Positions 1-8,106 of a stretch of 64,000 nt of DNA are shown one piece after another. Position numbers and translations under genes: made by a program. Source of the DNA: Variovorax paradoxus EPS (lineage in GTDB: Bacteria; Pseudomonadota; Gammaproteobacteria; Burkholderiales; Burkholderiaceae_C); NCBI RefSeq assembly GCF_000184745.1, contig NC_014931.1, forward strand, positions 2,666,001-2,730,000, given 5' to 3'. Numbering within the stretch: the first letter of the stretch is position 1; every line of letters starts with the position of its first letter. Under the pieces are notes generated by a model. The model was not told where the DNA came from. It worked only from the letters and a program-made list of their open reading frames with translations, and searched no databases.

Positions 1-206
1 GCAGCGAACTCGCACCGCAGAAGACCCAGGTGCTGGGGCTGCACATGGCCTACGTCGACACCGACCTCACGCGCGGCTTCGACGTGCCCAAGACCAGCCC
101 CGAGGACATCGTCCGCCGTGCGCTCGACGGCCTCGAAGCCGGCCACGACGAAGTGCTGGCCGACGAGATCACGCAGCAGGTCAAGCGCGGCCTGGTGGCG
201 TCATGA
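1..206 (+). CDS. SDR-family oxidoreductase, C-terminal fragment (cut by window edge)
   Basis: Only the last 67 residues are in the window; the reading frame is open at base 3 and ends with TGA at 204-206. The fragment contains VDTDLTRGF followed by SPEDIVRRALDGLEAG, the typical end of a short-chain dehydrogenase/reductase, where a T/D-rich segment follows the sixth strand and a helix carries a polar P-E-D-x-A/I motif. Cofactor-binding and catalytic Tyr-Lys residues lie outside the window, so the substrate cannot be judged. The stop overlaps the start of the next gene (ATGA at 203-206), so the two are probably translationally coupled. Confidence 0.75.
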   Translation, partial: SELAPQKTQVLGLHMAYVDTDLTRGFDVPKTSPEDIVRRALDGLEAGHDEVLADEITQQVKRGLVAS

Positions 207-1054
207 AGCAGGAGCCACCGGCGACCTGGACGAACGTGCCGACACGCACGATCACCGCAGGTGGCGTGCGGTTCGCCTACCGCGAGCTGGGCACGCAGAA
301 CCCGGGTCCGCCGGTGGTGTTCCTCATCCATCTGGCCGCTGTGCTGGACAACTGGGACCCGCGCGTCGTCGACGGCTTCGCAGCACGGCATCGCGTGATT
401 GCTTTCGACAACCGGGGCGTGGGCGCATCGAGCGGCGCCCCGGCGGCGTCGATAGAAGACATGGCCCGCGACGCGATCACTTTCATCCAGGCCCTGGGGC
501 TCGGGCCGGTTGACCTCTTCGGGTTCTCGATGGGCGGGATGGTGGCCCAGGACATCGTGCGCATGGCGCCGCAACTCGTGCGCCGGATGATCCTCACGGG
601 AACGGGGCCCGCGGGCGGCGAAGGCATCGCCAAGGTGGCCCGGGTGACGTATTTCGACATGCTCAGGGGCTTGCTCACCGGACAGGACCCCAAGCAGTTC
701 CTGTTCTTCACCCGCACGCCCGAGGGCATCCGCGCGGGCAAGGCGTTTCTCCAGCGCCTGGCGGAGCGTTCGGACAACCGCGACAAGGCCATCACGGTGG
801 CGGCGCTGCAGGCGCAATTGAAAGCCCTGCGCCGGTGGGGCAATGGAAAACCCGCGGATTTATCGAAAGTCCAGCAGCCGGTGCTGGTTGCCAATGGCGA
901 CAGCGATCGAATGGTCCCGAGCAGCAATACGCATGAAATGGCAAGGCGCCTGCCAAACAGCGAACTTGTGATTTATCCGGACTCGGGGCATGGGGCGGTA
1001 TTTCAGTTTCACGCCGACTTCGTGCAGCGGGCGCTTGCATTTCTGGCGCGCTGA
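203..1054 (+). CDS. alpha/beta-fold hydrolase
   Basis: 283 aa. The nucleophile elbow GFSMG places Ser109, NGDSD near 231-235 supplies the acid (Asp235 likely), and SGHG places His263, giving a complete Ser-Asp-His triad. The family covers haloperoxidase-like and esterase-type hydrolases; the substrate cannot be read from sequence. No signal peptide is visible, so it should be cytosolic. The start is chosen because ATG 203 overlaps the stop of the preceding SDR gene. Pairing with a dehydrogenase suggests they act on the same small molecule, which is inference only. Confidence 0.85.
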   Translation: MKQEPPATWTNVPTRTITAGGVRFAYRELGTQNPGPPVVFLIHLAAVLDNWDPRVVDGFAARHRVIAFDNRGVGASSGAPAASIEDMARDAITFIQALGLGPVDLFGFSMGGMVAQDIVRMAPQLVRRMILTGTGPAGGEGIAKVARVTYFDMLRGLLTGQDPKQFLFFTRTPEGIRAGKAFLQRLAERSDNRDKAITVAALQAQLKALRRWGNGKPADLSKVQQPVLVANGDSDRMVPSSNTHEMARRLPNSELVIYPDSGHGAVFQFHADFVQRALAFLAR

Positions 1055-1063
1055 CGGAGCCTG

Positions 1064-1480
1064 CTAGCCGCCGTCCTTGTTCACCAGCGCCACGACTTCC
1101 GCGAGCTTGACCACCTGATCCTTGTGCAGGGCCGCCAGCGTCTCCAGCTTCTTGCGCCCCGCGGGCAGCAGGTGCACCTCGACCTGTCGCCGGTCGGTGC
1201 TGCTGGGCTTGCGCTTGACCAAACCCGCCTCCTCGCAGCGCGACACGAGCGCGACCACGCCGTGCGGCTGGGCCTGCAGGCGCTCGGCGATCTCGCTGAC
1301 CGTGGCCCATTCGCGGCCCGCAAATCCCTGCGTGTGAAGCATCAGCTGGTACTGCAGCACCGTGATGCCTTCCTCCCGCGCGGCGTCTTCGCTGAAGCGC
1401 AGGAAGCTGCGAAGTCTGAATCTGAAATCGGAGAGCGCCTCGAAGTGCTGCTTTCCGATGCTTTTGCGCTGGCTGGCCAT
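1064..1480 (-). CDS. MarR-family transcriptional regulator
   Basis: 138 aa from the ATG at 1480, preceded by GGAAA; an in-frame TTG at 1513 would add 11 residues. The middle has the winged-helix signature of MarR proteins: TVSEIAERLQAQPHGVVALVSRCEEAGLV is helix-turn-helix, followed by the wing STDRRQVEVHLLPAGRKKL. The conserved D-R-R of the wing is present. It is transcribed away from tctBA, and the shared intergenic region carries a long palindrome (1544-1569), so it is likely autoregulated and may control the transporter. The ligand is unknown. Confidence 0.88.
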   Translation of the reverse strand: MASQRKSIGKQHFEALSDFRFRLRSFLRFSEDAAREEGITVLQYQLMLHTQGFAGREWATVSEIAERLQAQPHGVVALVSRCEEAGLVKRKPSSTDRRQVEVHLLPAGRKKLETLAALHKDQVVKLAEVVALVNKDGG

Positions 1481-1543
1481 TGCATTTCCAAGTGATGTGC
1501 GAACGGAAGGCAATGTAGCAGCGCAGGCCCATGCTTCAGAGGG

Positions 1544-1569
1544 TTATTACTCACGATGTGATGTAATAA
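1544..1569. promoter_or_regulatory. nested palindrome, candidate MarR operator
   Basis: TTATTAC at 1544-1550 and GTAATAA at 1563-1569 are a perfect 7-bp inverted repeat; between them TCAC and GTGA (1551-1554, 1558-1561) form a second nested arm pair around GAT. It lies in the divergent gap between the MarR gene and tctB, in an AT-rich patch unlike its surroundings, as expected of a MarR site overlapping a promoter. Binding is inferred, not shown. Confidence 0.55.
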
Positions 1570-1733
1570 AACTCATAACATGATGTACCTGTCCGCAGCC
1601 TGACTGGCGAACCGGCGATACCGCGCCGGCCTTCGCCTGCCATGTGCATTCCCTTGGGTCCGTGCCGCTCTTCGAGCCACCGCGCGGGCCGCGATGTTGC
1701 TGTTCCTGCCTTTCCTTCCTTACCAATCCCCAT

Positions 1734-1762
1734 CCCATTCCCATTCCCATTCGAGAGAGAGA
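1734..1762 (+). repeat. CCCATT x3 microsatellite running into GAGAGAGAGA before tctB
   Basis: Three exact CCCATT units (1734-1751), with degenerate copies upstream from about 1723, are followed by an alternating GA tract at 1753-1762 that ends 6 nt before the tctB ATG. The GA tract is the only Shine-Dalgarno-like sequence available. Slippage in either tract would change leader length and possibly translation. Confidence 0.7.
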
Positions 1763-1768
1763 TTGCTT

Positions 1769-2257
1769 ATGCAGATCAAGAGCCAGAAGACCTTCTTCTC
1801 GGGCGTCATGTTCACCTGCGTCGGTGCGGCCTTCGCCCTCGGCGCCACCAACTACAACGTGGGCAGTGCGGCGCGCATGGGCCCGGGCTACTTCCCGCTG
1901 ATCATCGGCACGCTGCTCGGGGTGCTGGGGTTGGTGGTGATCTCGAGTGCGTTCACGGTCAAGACCGCCGACGGCGAGCCGGTCGGCAAGATCGCGTGGA
2001 AGCCGCTGGGCTTCATCATCGGCGCCAACCTCTTGTTCGGCATCCTGCTCGCGGGGCTGCGCAGCATCGGGCTGCCCGCCATGGGCCTCATCGCCGCGAT
2101 CTACGCGCTCGTGGTGGTGGCCTGCATGGCCGGCGCGAACTTCTCGATGAAGCTCTCGCTGATCCTCGCGACGGTGCTCGCCATCGGCAGCTACCTCACC
2201 TTCATCGTGGGACTGAAGCTGCAGTTCCAGGTGTGGCCCACCTTCATCAGCGGCTGA
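1769..2257 (+). CDS. tctB: tripartite tricarboxylate transporter TctB-family small membrane subunit
   Basis: 162 aa, in the usual TctB size range. It shows four hydrophobic segments (about residues 11-27, 41-62, 74-98 and 104-150) and the family pattern NYNVGSAARMGPGYFP just after the first membrane segment. I chose ATG 1769 (MQIKSQKTFF) over the longer open frame, because the upstream part would translate the CCCATT repeat into a His/Ser run. TctB is the small membrane partner of TctA in secondary carboxylate uptake. tctA follows after 19 nt. No TctC-type binding protein is present in the window. Confidence 0.9.
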   Translation: MQIKSQKTFFSGVMFTCVGAAFALGATNYNVGSAARMGPGYFPLIIGTLLGVLGLVVISSAFTVKTADGEPVGKIAWKPLGFIIGANLLFGILLAGLRSIGLPAMGLIAAIYALVVVACMAGANFSMKLSLILATVLAIGSYLTFIVGLKLQFQVWPTFISG

Positions 2258-2276
2258 GCCGGGGAGCACCACACGC

Positions 2277-3794
2277 ATGACCGAACTCATCGACCATCTC
2301 TCGCTCGGCTTCGCCACGGCGGTGTCGCTGCAGAACATCCTCTACGCCTTCATCGGCTGCCTGTTGGGCACGCTCATCGGCGTGCTGCCGGGCATCGGCC
2401 CCACGGCCACCATCGCGATGCTGCTGCCGGCCACCTATGCGCTGCCGCCGGTGGCCGCGCTCATCATGCTGGCGGGCATTTATTACGGCTCGCAGTACGG
2501 GGGCTCGACGACGGCCATTCTGGTCAACCTGCCGGGCGAGTCGTCTTCCGTGGTCACGGTGATCGACGGGCACCAGATGGCCAAGCAGGGCCGGGGCGGG
2601 CCAGCGCTCGCGGCCGCGGGCCTGGGCTCGTTCTTCGCGGGCTGCGTGGGCACGCTGATCCTGGCCGCCTTCGCACCGCCGCTGACCGAGATCGCCTTCA
2701 AGTTCGGCCCGGCCGAATACTTCTCGCTGATGATCCTCGGCCTCATCGGCGCGGTGGTGCTGGCCTCGGGCTCGCTGCTCAAGGCGATCTGCATGATCCT
2801 GGTCGGGCTGCTGCTGGGCCTGGTGGGCACCGACGTCAACTCGGGCGTGGCGCGCTACAGCTTCGACATTCCCGAGCTCACCGACGGCCTGGGCTTCATC
2901 GCCATCGCCATGGGCGTGTTCGGCTACGGCGAGATCATCGCCAACCTCGCGCGCCCGGAAGACGAGCGCGAGGTGTTCACCGCCAAGGTCTCGGGCCTGT
3001 TCCCGACCAAGGAAGATTTCAAGCGCATGTTCCCCGCGGTGCTGCGCGGCACGGCGCTCGGTTCGTCGCTGGGCATCCTGCCGGGCGGCGGCGCGCTGCT
3101 GTCGGCCTTTGCGGCCTACACGCTCGAGAAGAAGATCCAGCTCAAGCCCGGCGAGGTGGCCTTCGGCAAGGGCAACATCCGCGGCGTGGCCGGCCCCGAG
3201 GCGGCCAACAACGCGGGCGCGCAGACCTCCTTCATCCCGATGCTCACGCTGGGCATTCCGCCCAACCCCGTGATGGCGCTGATGGTCGGCGCCATGACCA
3301 TCCACAACATCCAGCCCGGCCCGCAGGTGATGACCAGCAACCCCGAGCTCTTCTGGGGCCTGATCGCCTCGATGTGGATCGGCAACCTGATGCTGGTGAT
3401 CCTGAACCTGCCGCTCATCGGCCTGTGGATCAAGCTGCTGACCATTCCCTACAAGTGGCTCTTTCCGGCCATCGTGCTGTTCTGTGCCATCGGCGTGTAC
3501 TCGACCAACAACAACGTGTTCGACATCTGGCTGGTGGCGATCTTCGGTGTCGTGGGCTACACCTTCATCAAGCTCGGATGCGAGCCCGCGCCGCTGCTGC
3601 TGGGCCTGATCCTCGGGCCGATGATGGAAGAGAACCTGCGCCGCGCGCTCCTGCTGTCGCGCGGCGACTGGAGCGTGTTCGTCTCGCGGCCGATCTCGGC
3701 GGGGCTGCTGATCGCGGCGGTGCTGTTGATGCTGATCGTGCTGCTGCCGTCCATCCGGTCCAAGCGCGAAGAGGCGTTCGTGGAGGAGACCTAA
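2277..3794 (+). CDS. tctA: tripartite tricarboxylate transporter permease TctA
   Basis: 505 aa with about ten to twelve membrane segments. Near the N-terminus it has the TctA hallmark VLPGIGPTATIAMLLP, then YGSQYGGSTTAILVNLPGE, and around residues 260-270 the internally related GILPGGGALLSAF. These two glycine-rich signatures are diagnostic of the family, which imports citrate, tartrate or other carboxylates with an extracytoplasmic binding protein. Together with tctB it forms a two-gene unit behind the MarR-type divergent promoter. The substrate is not deducible, since the specificity subunit (TctC) is missing nearby and must come from elsewhere if the transporter works. Confidence 0.95.
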   Translation: MTELIDHLSLGFATAVSLQNILYAFIGCLLGTLIGVLPGIGPTATIAMLLPATYALPPVAALIMLAGIYYGSQYGGSTTAILVNLPGESSSVVTVIDGHQMAKQGRGGPALAAAGLGSFFAGCVGTLILAAFAPPLTEIAFKFGPAEYFSLMILGLIGAVVLASGSLLKAICMILVGLLLGLVGTDVNSGVARYSFDIPELTDGLGFIAIAMGVFGYGEIIANLARPEDEREVFTAKVSGLFPTKEDFKRMFPAVLRGTALGSSLGILPGGGALLSAFAAYTLEKKIQLKPGEVAFGKGNIRGVAGPEAANNAGAQTSFIPMLTLGIPPNPVMALMVGAMTIHNIQPGPQVMTSNPELFWGLIASMWIGNLMLVILNLPLIGLWIKLLTIPYKWLFPAIVLFCAIGVYSTNNNVFDIWLVAIFGVVGYTFIKLGCEPAPLLLGLILGPMMEENLRRALLLSRGDWSVFVSRPISAGLLIAAVLLMLIVLLPSIRSKREEAFVEET

Positions 3795-3810
3795 TAGATA
3801 AGCCGCCCCG

Positions 3811-3849
3811 GCCGATCAAGAGGTGCAACCCTCAGTTTTTACGATCGGC
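3811..3849. other. inverted repeat after tctA
   Basis: GCCGATC at 3811-3817 and GATCGGC at 3843-3849 form a perfect 7-bp inverted repeat around a 25-nt spacer holding a T5 run. It sits just after the tctA stop and could reduce read-through, but it lacks the compact stem plus terminal U-run of a clear intrinsic terminator. Confidence 0.35.
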
Positions 3850-3986
3850 GGCACGCCGGTTGGCGGGGCAGTGAACAGGATGACAACGCAGTTGACTTTT
3901 ATAGGCGCGTTGTCACCCAAAGGACATCGTCAGACCTCGCAAGGGCCGCAGCATCCGGCGCCTTCAACAAGAACGAGGAGACATTC

Positions 3987-5180
3987 ATGACCCAGGAATC
4001 CGTGCGTCCGATCACCCGGCGCCGAGCGGCCGTTGCCATGGCCTGCGCCGCAGTCGGCGTTGCGGCCCGGCCCGCCTTCGCTGCCACGACCACCACGGCC
4101 GCTGCGACCGCTGCGACGGCGGCCGCCAAACCCGGCGGCGACATCGTCATCGGCCAGAGCGCCCACCTGAGCGGCCCGCTCGCGCCCACGCTGCGGGCCG
4201 TGCTGCGCGGCCAGGAAATGGCGCTGGAGGAGTTCAACCGCAAGGGCGGCGTAGAGGGCCGGCGTGTGAGCCTGGTCACGCTGGACGACGCCTACGACGC
4301 GCAGAAGACGGTGTCGAACGCGAAGGAACTGCTGGCGCGCCCCGACGTGGTCGCGCTCTTCGGCCTCACCAACACCGCCGGCGCGGGCGCGGTACTGCCG
4401 CTGCTCGTGGAGAAGAAGGTGCCGCTCGTGGGCGTGTACAGCGGCTCGCCGGTGCTGCGCGCCAAGCACAACCCGTACTTCTTCACGACCATGGCGAGCT
4501 ACCGCGACGAGGTGGTGCAGATGGTGCGCAACCTCGTCACGCTGCACCAGGCGGAGATCGGCCTTGTCTACCAGAACAGCCCGTTCGGACAGCTCATGGC
4601 GCCGGTGGTCGAGGAAACCTGCAAGGAACTCGGCGCGACGCTTGTGGCCAAGGTGCCGCTCGAAGTCAGCGGCAGCGATGCGCCCGCCGCCGTCGCCACG
4701 CTGGCGGCGGCCAAGCCGCGGGCGCTGATCTTCATGTCCTTCGGGCCGTCGATGGTGCCCTTCGTCAAGGCGGCGCGGCAGAAGATCGCCGCGCCCATCT
4801 ACTGCGTGAGCATCGCCAACTCGCGCGCCCTCATCGAGGCGCTCGGCGACGACGCCCGGGGCCTGGCCGTCGCGCAGATCGTGCCGTACCCCTTTCGCGC
4901 CACGAGCACGCTCACGCGCAACTACCACGCGGCCATGGCGGCGGCGGACCTGCCGGTGGACTACGACCACTTCTTCGGCTACCTCAACATCACCGTGCTG
5001 CTGGAGGGCCTGAAGCGCGCGGGCAGGGGCGTGACGCCCCAGAAGCTCGTCGCGGCGATGGAGGGCATGCGCATGGCCGACATCGGCGGCTACACGGTCG
5101 ACTACAGCCCCGAGAACCACCACGGATCGCACTTCGTCGAGCTGGTGATGGTGGCGCCGGGCGGGCGCTACCTGCGCTGA
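3987..5180 (+). CDS. ABC-transporter substrate-binding protein, branched-chain amino acid (LivK) type
   Basis: 397 aa. The N-terminus ITRRRAAVAMACAAVG...AFA looks like a twin-arginine or Sec leader, so it should be periplasmic. The mature part begins GGDIVIGQSAHLSGPLAPTLRAVLRGQEMALEEFNRKGGV, the typical first strand and ligand-site segment of type I periplasmic binding proteins (Leu/Ile/Val, amide and aromatic-acid binders). A Gly-Gly-Val-x-Gly-Arg turn and LFGLTNTAGAGAVLPL follow as in the family. No LivHMGF components are adjacent, so it is an orphan. It lies 192 nt after tctA and could be a separate transcription unit. Confidence 0.88.
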   Translation: MTQESVRPITRRRAAVAMACAAVGVAARPAFAATTTTAAATAATAAAKPGGDIVIGQSAHLSGPLAPTLRAVLRGQEMALEEFNRKGGVEGRRVSLVTLDDAYDAQKTVSNAKELLARPDVVALFGLTNTAGAGAVLPLLVEKKVPLVGVYSGSPVLRAKHNPYFFTTMASYRDEVVQMVRNLVTLHQAEIGLVYQNSPFGQLMAPVVEETCKELGATLVAKVPLEVSGSDAPAAVATLAAAKPRALIFMSFGPSMVPFVKAARQKIAAPIYCVSIANSRALIEALGDDARGLAVAQIVPYPFRATSTLTRNYHAAMAAADLPVDYDHFFGYLNITVLLEGLKRAGRGVTPQKLVAAMEGMRMADIGGYTVDYSPENHHGSHFVELVMVAPGGRYLR

Positions 5181-5195
5181 GCGCCCGCACCTCCC

Positions 5196-5275
5196 TGCAC
5201 CAAACGGGACGACGCATGCGCCACAACGGCGCACGCCGCCGCGCGCCATGCCCGCGCGGGCGCCGTATTTGGTGC
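5196..5275 (+). promoter_or_regulatory. candidate NtrC-type half-sites upstream of the nirB promoter
   Basis: TGCACCA at 5196-5202 and TTTGGTGC at 5268-5275 are the two halves of the TGCACC...GGTGCA element bound by NtrC-type activators, in opposite orientation about 65 nt apart and 40-120 nt upstream of a sigma-54 promoter, which is normal enhancer spacing. Neither is a full palindrome, so this is suggestive only. Confidence 0.4.
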
Positions 5276-5315
5276 GACCCCAAGGGCTGGGGGCCTGACC
5301 GCAGGCTGAATCGCC

Positions 5316-5330
5316 TGGCACGGATGTTGC
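5316..5330 (+). promoter_or_regulatory. sigma-54 (-24/-12) promoter of the nirBD unit
   Basis: TGGCACGGATGTTGC matches the RpoN consensus TGGCAC-N5-TTGC exactly, with the invariant GG (5317-5318) and GC (5329-5330) separated by 10 nt. The start site is predicted near 5341. Sigma-54 dependence fits nitrogen-limitation control of nitrite assimilation. Confidence 0.85.
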
Positions 5331-5340
5331 GCAGGGTCTA

Positions 5341-5399
5341 GCACTGTTCCGCGGCAACGCCGCCGCGGCACTCACAGTGCCTCCGCTAACGACGGCGGA
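5341..5399 (+). promoter_or_regulatory. tandem hexaloop hairpins, ANTAR (NasT-type) antitermination leader
   Basis: Hairpin 1: stem 5349-5355/5362-5368 (CCGCGGC/GCCGCGG, 7 perfect pairs) with hexaloop AACGCC, enclosed by an outer stem GCACTGT (5341-5347)/ACAGTGC (5374-5380). Hairpin 2: TCCGCT (5382-5387)/GGCGGA (5394-5399) with hexaloop AACGAC. Both loops have A at position 1 and G at position 4, the rule for RNA bound by ANTAR-domain antiterminators such as NasR and NasT. They begin at the predicted sigma-54 start and lie about 160 nt before nirB. A terminator could form by pairing GACGGCG (5391-5397) with CGCCGTC (5484-5490), which is followed by TTT; that part is tentative. Confidence 0.8.
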
Positions 5400-5556
5400 C
5401 CCGAGCGCACTGCAAGCCTTTGTTCAACCAAGGCCGGCAGTACGTCCGTTCCAACCCGATTCGCATCCGTCCCTTGCGGGGGCTCGCCCTGATCGCCGTC
5501 TTTCCGACGAGGTCTGCGGCGGACTGACGCATGGCCGGCTGCACGCAGGATCCGAC

Positions 5557-8085
5557 ATGAAAATCGCAGTCATTGGCCACGGCATGGTGGGCCACAAGTT
5601 TCTAGAGCAACTCCACGAACTCGGCGTTGCCGATGCAGAGGTCACGGTGTTCTGCGAAGAACCCCGCGCGGCCTACGACCGGGTGCATCTGTCCGAATTC
5701 TTCGCGGGCAAGACCGCCGAAGACCTCTCGCTGGTCGAGCCCGGCTTCTTTGAACGCAGTGGGTTCACGCTGCGCCTGGCGGCCAAGGCCGTGGCCATCG
5801 AGCGCCGCAACAACACGCTCACCACGGCCGATGGCGAAGTGGTGGCCTACGACAAGCTCGTGCTGGCCACCGGCTCTTCGCCCTTCGTGCCGGCCGTGCC
5901 CGGCCGCGACCGCCCCAACTGCTTCGTCTACCGCACCATCGAAGACCTGGAGGCGATGAAGGAATGCGGCGCGCGCTCCAAGAGCGGCGTGGTCGTCGGC
6001 GGCGGCCTGCTGGGCCTGGAATGTGCCAAGGCGCTGCGCGACATGGGCCTGGAGACGCATGTGGTCGAGTTCGCGCCGCGCCTCATGGCTGTGCAGGTCG
6101 ACGAAGGCGGCGGCCGTGCGCTGCGCAGCAGCATCGAGGCGCTGGGCCTGCATGTGCACACGGGCCGCAACACGGTGGAGATCACCGACGGCGCCGCCGC
6201 GCGGCACCGCATGGTGTTCGCCGACGGCACGTACCTGGAGACCGACATGATCGTGTTCTCCGCCGGCATCCGCCCGCGCGACGAACTGGCCCGCCAGTCG
6301 GTGCTGGCCATCGGCCCGCGCGGCGGCGTGGCGATCGACAGCCACTGCCGCACGAGCGACCACGACGTGTATGCCATCGGCGAGTGCGCCTCGTGGAACG
6401 AGCAGACCTTCGGCCTCGTCGCGCCCGGCTACGACATGGCGCGCGTCGCCGCCAAACACATCGCCGGCCAGCAGGACGCCGCCTTCATCGGAGCGGACAT
6501 GAGCACCAAGCTCAAGCTGATGGGCGTGGACGTCGCGAGCATCGGCGATGCGCACGGCAAGACGCCGCACTCGCGCGCCTACCAGTACATCAACGAACAC
6601 AAGCAGATCTACAAGAAGATCGTGGTGAGCGAAGACGGCAAGCAATTGCTCGGCGCGGTGCTCGTCGGCGATGCGGCCGAGTACGGCACGCTGCTGCAGA
6701 TGGCGCTCAACGGCATCGCGCTGCCGGCGGACCCCGAGTTCCTGATCCTGCCTGCGAGCGACGGCAAGGCCCGGCCCGGCCTCGGCGTGGATGCATTGCC
6801 CGACACCGCGCAGATCTGCTCCTGCAACAACGTGACCAAGGGCCAGATCTGCGCGGCCGTGGGCGAGGGCGCCTGCACCGTCGCCGAAATGAAGGCCTGC
6901 ACCAAGGCCGGCGCCACCTGCGGCGGCTGCGTGGCGCTGGTGGGGCAGGTGATGAAGGTCGAGATGGCCAAGCGCGGCATGGCCGTCAACAACCACCTGT
7001 GCGAACACTTCGCGTACTCGCGCCAGGAGCTCTACCACCTCATCCGCGTGGGCGAGATCCGCAGCTTCGAGGACCTGCTCGCCAAGCACGGCAAGGGCCT
7101 GGGCTGCGACATCTGCAAGCCCACGGCGGCGAGCATCTTCGCCTCGTGCTGGAACGAGTTCGTGCTCAAGAAGAACCTCGCGAGCCTGCAGGACAGCAAC
7201 GACTACTTCCTCGGCAACATCCAGAAGGACGGCACCTACTCGGTCGTGCCGCGCATGCCGGGCGGCGAGGTCACGCCCGATGGGCTCATCGCCGTGGGGC
7301 AGGTCGCCAAGAAGTACGGCCTCTACACCAAGGTCACCGGCGGCGCCCGCGTCGACATGTTCGGCGCGCGCGTCGAGCAGCTGCCCTCGATCTGGGAAGA
7401 ACTCATCGCCGCGGGCTTCGAATCGGGCCATGCCTACGGCAAGTCGCTGCGCACCGTGAAGAGCTGCGTGGGCTCGACGTGGTGCCGCTACGGCGTGGAC
7501 GACAGCGTGGGCCTGGCCGTGGAGCTGGAGAACCGCTACAAGGGCCTGCGCGCGCCGCACAAGATCAAGTTCGGCGTGTCGGGCTGCACCCGCGAATGCG
7601 CCGAGGCGCAGGGCAAGGACGTGGGCATCATCGCCACCGAGAAGGGCTGGAACCTCTACGTCTGCGGCAACGGCGGCATGAAGCCGCGCCATGCGGAACT
7701 CTTCGCCTCCGACCTCACGAAGGTGCAGCTCATCCAGCTGATCGACCGCTTCCTGATGTTCTACGTGCGCACGGCCGACCGCCTGCAGCGCACCAGCACC
7801 TGGCGCGAAAACCTCGAAGGCGGGCTCGACTACCTCAAGGGCGTGCTGCTGCAGGACACCCTGGGCATCGCCGGCGAACTCGAAGTGCAGATGCAGAGCG
7901 TGGTCGACACCTACCAGTGCGAGTGGAAGACCGCGGTGAACGACCCCGCCGTGCGCCAGCGCTTCCGCTCCTTCGTCAACAGCGAGAAGCCCGACGAGCA
8001 CATCGTGTTCGTGAAGGAACGCGGCCAGATCCGCCCGGCCCGCGCCGAAGAGCGCAGCACCGAAGCCGACGCCGAAACCGTCTGA
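5557..8085 (+). CDS. nirB: assimilatory nitrite reductase NAD(P)H large subunit
   Basis: 842 aa, close to the 847 aa of E. coli NirB. It reduces nitrite to ammonium in the cytoplasm. In order: an FAD-binding N-terminus (VIGHGMVGHKF), an NAD-binding motif (GGGLLGLECAKAL), a BFD-type [2Fe-2S] region (CSCNNVTKGQIC...CGGC, about residues 425-455), and the sulfite/nitrite reductase core with the [4Fe-4S]-siroheme cysteines C637-x5-C643 and C677-x3-C681. I chose ATG 5557 (MKIAVIGHGMVG). An open frame extends to 5377, but it would translate the structured leader. nirD follows after 21 nt. Siroheme synthesis and nitrate reductase genes are not in the window. Confidence 0.97.
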   Translation: MKIAVIGHGMVGHKFLEQLHELGVADAEVTVFCEEPRAAYDRVHLSEFFAGKTAEDLSLVEPGFFERSGFTLRLAAKAVAIERRNNTLTTADGEVVAYDKLVLATGSSPFVPAVPGRDRPNCFVYRTIEDLEAMKECGARSKSGVVVGGGLLGLECAKALRDMGLETHVVEFAPRLMAVQVDEGGGRALRSSIEALGLHVHTGRNTVEITDGAAARHRMVFADGTYLETDMIVFSAGIRPRDELARQSVLAIGPRGGVAIDSHCRTSDHDVYAIGECASWNEQTFGLVAPGYDMARVAAKHIAGQQDAAFIGADMSTKLKLMGVDVASIGDAHGKTPHSRAYQYINEHKQIYKKIVVSEDGKQLLGAVLVGDAAEYGTLLQMALNGIALPADPEFLILPASDGKARPGLGVDALPDTAQICSCNNVTKGQICAAVGEGACTVAEMKACTKAGATCGGCVALVGQVMKVEMAKRGMAVNNHLCEHFAYSRQELYHLIRVGEIRSFEDLLAKHGKGLGCDICKPTAASIFASCWNEFVLKKNLASLQDSNDYFLGNIQKDGTYSVVPRMPGGEVTPDGLIAVGQVAKKYGLYTKVTGGARVDMFGARVEQLPSIWEELIAAGFESGHAYGKSLRTVKSCVGSTWCRYGVDDSVGLAVELENRYKGLRAPHKIKFGVSGCTRECAEAQGKDVGIIATEKGWNLYVCGNGGMKPRHAELFASDLTKVQLIQLIDRFLMFYVRTADRLQRTSTWRENLEGGLDYLKGVLLQDTLGIAGELEVQMQSVVDTYQCEWKTAVNDPAVRQRFRSFVNSEKPDEHIVFVKERGQIRPARAEERSTEADAETV

Positions 8086-8106
8086 CGAAAACCGAGGATC
8101 TCCACG

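Noticed and set aside
3811..3849. Terminator of tctA
   Set aside because: The stem has a 25-nt loop and the T-run is inside the loop rather than after the stem; kept only as an inverted repeat.
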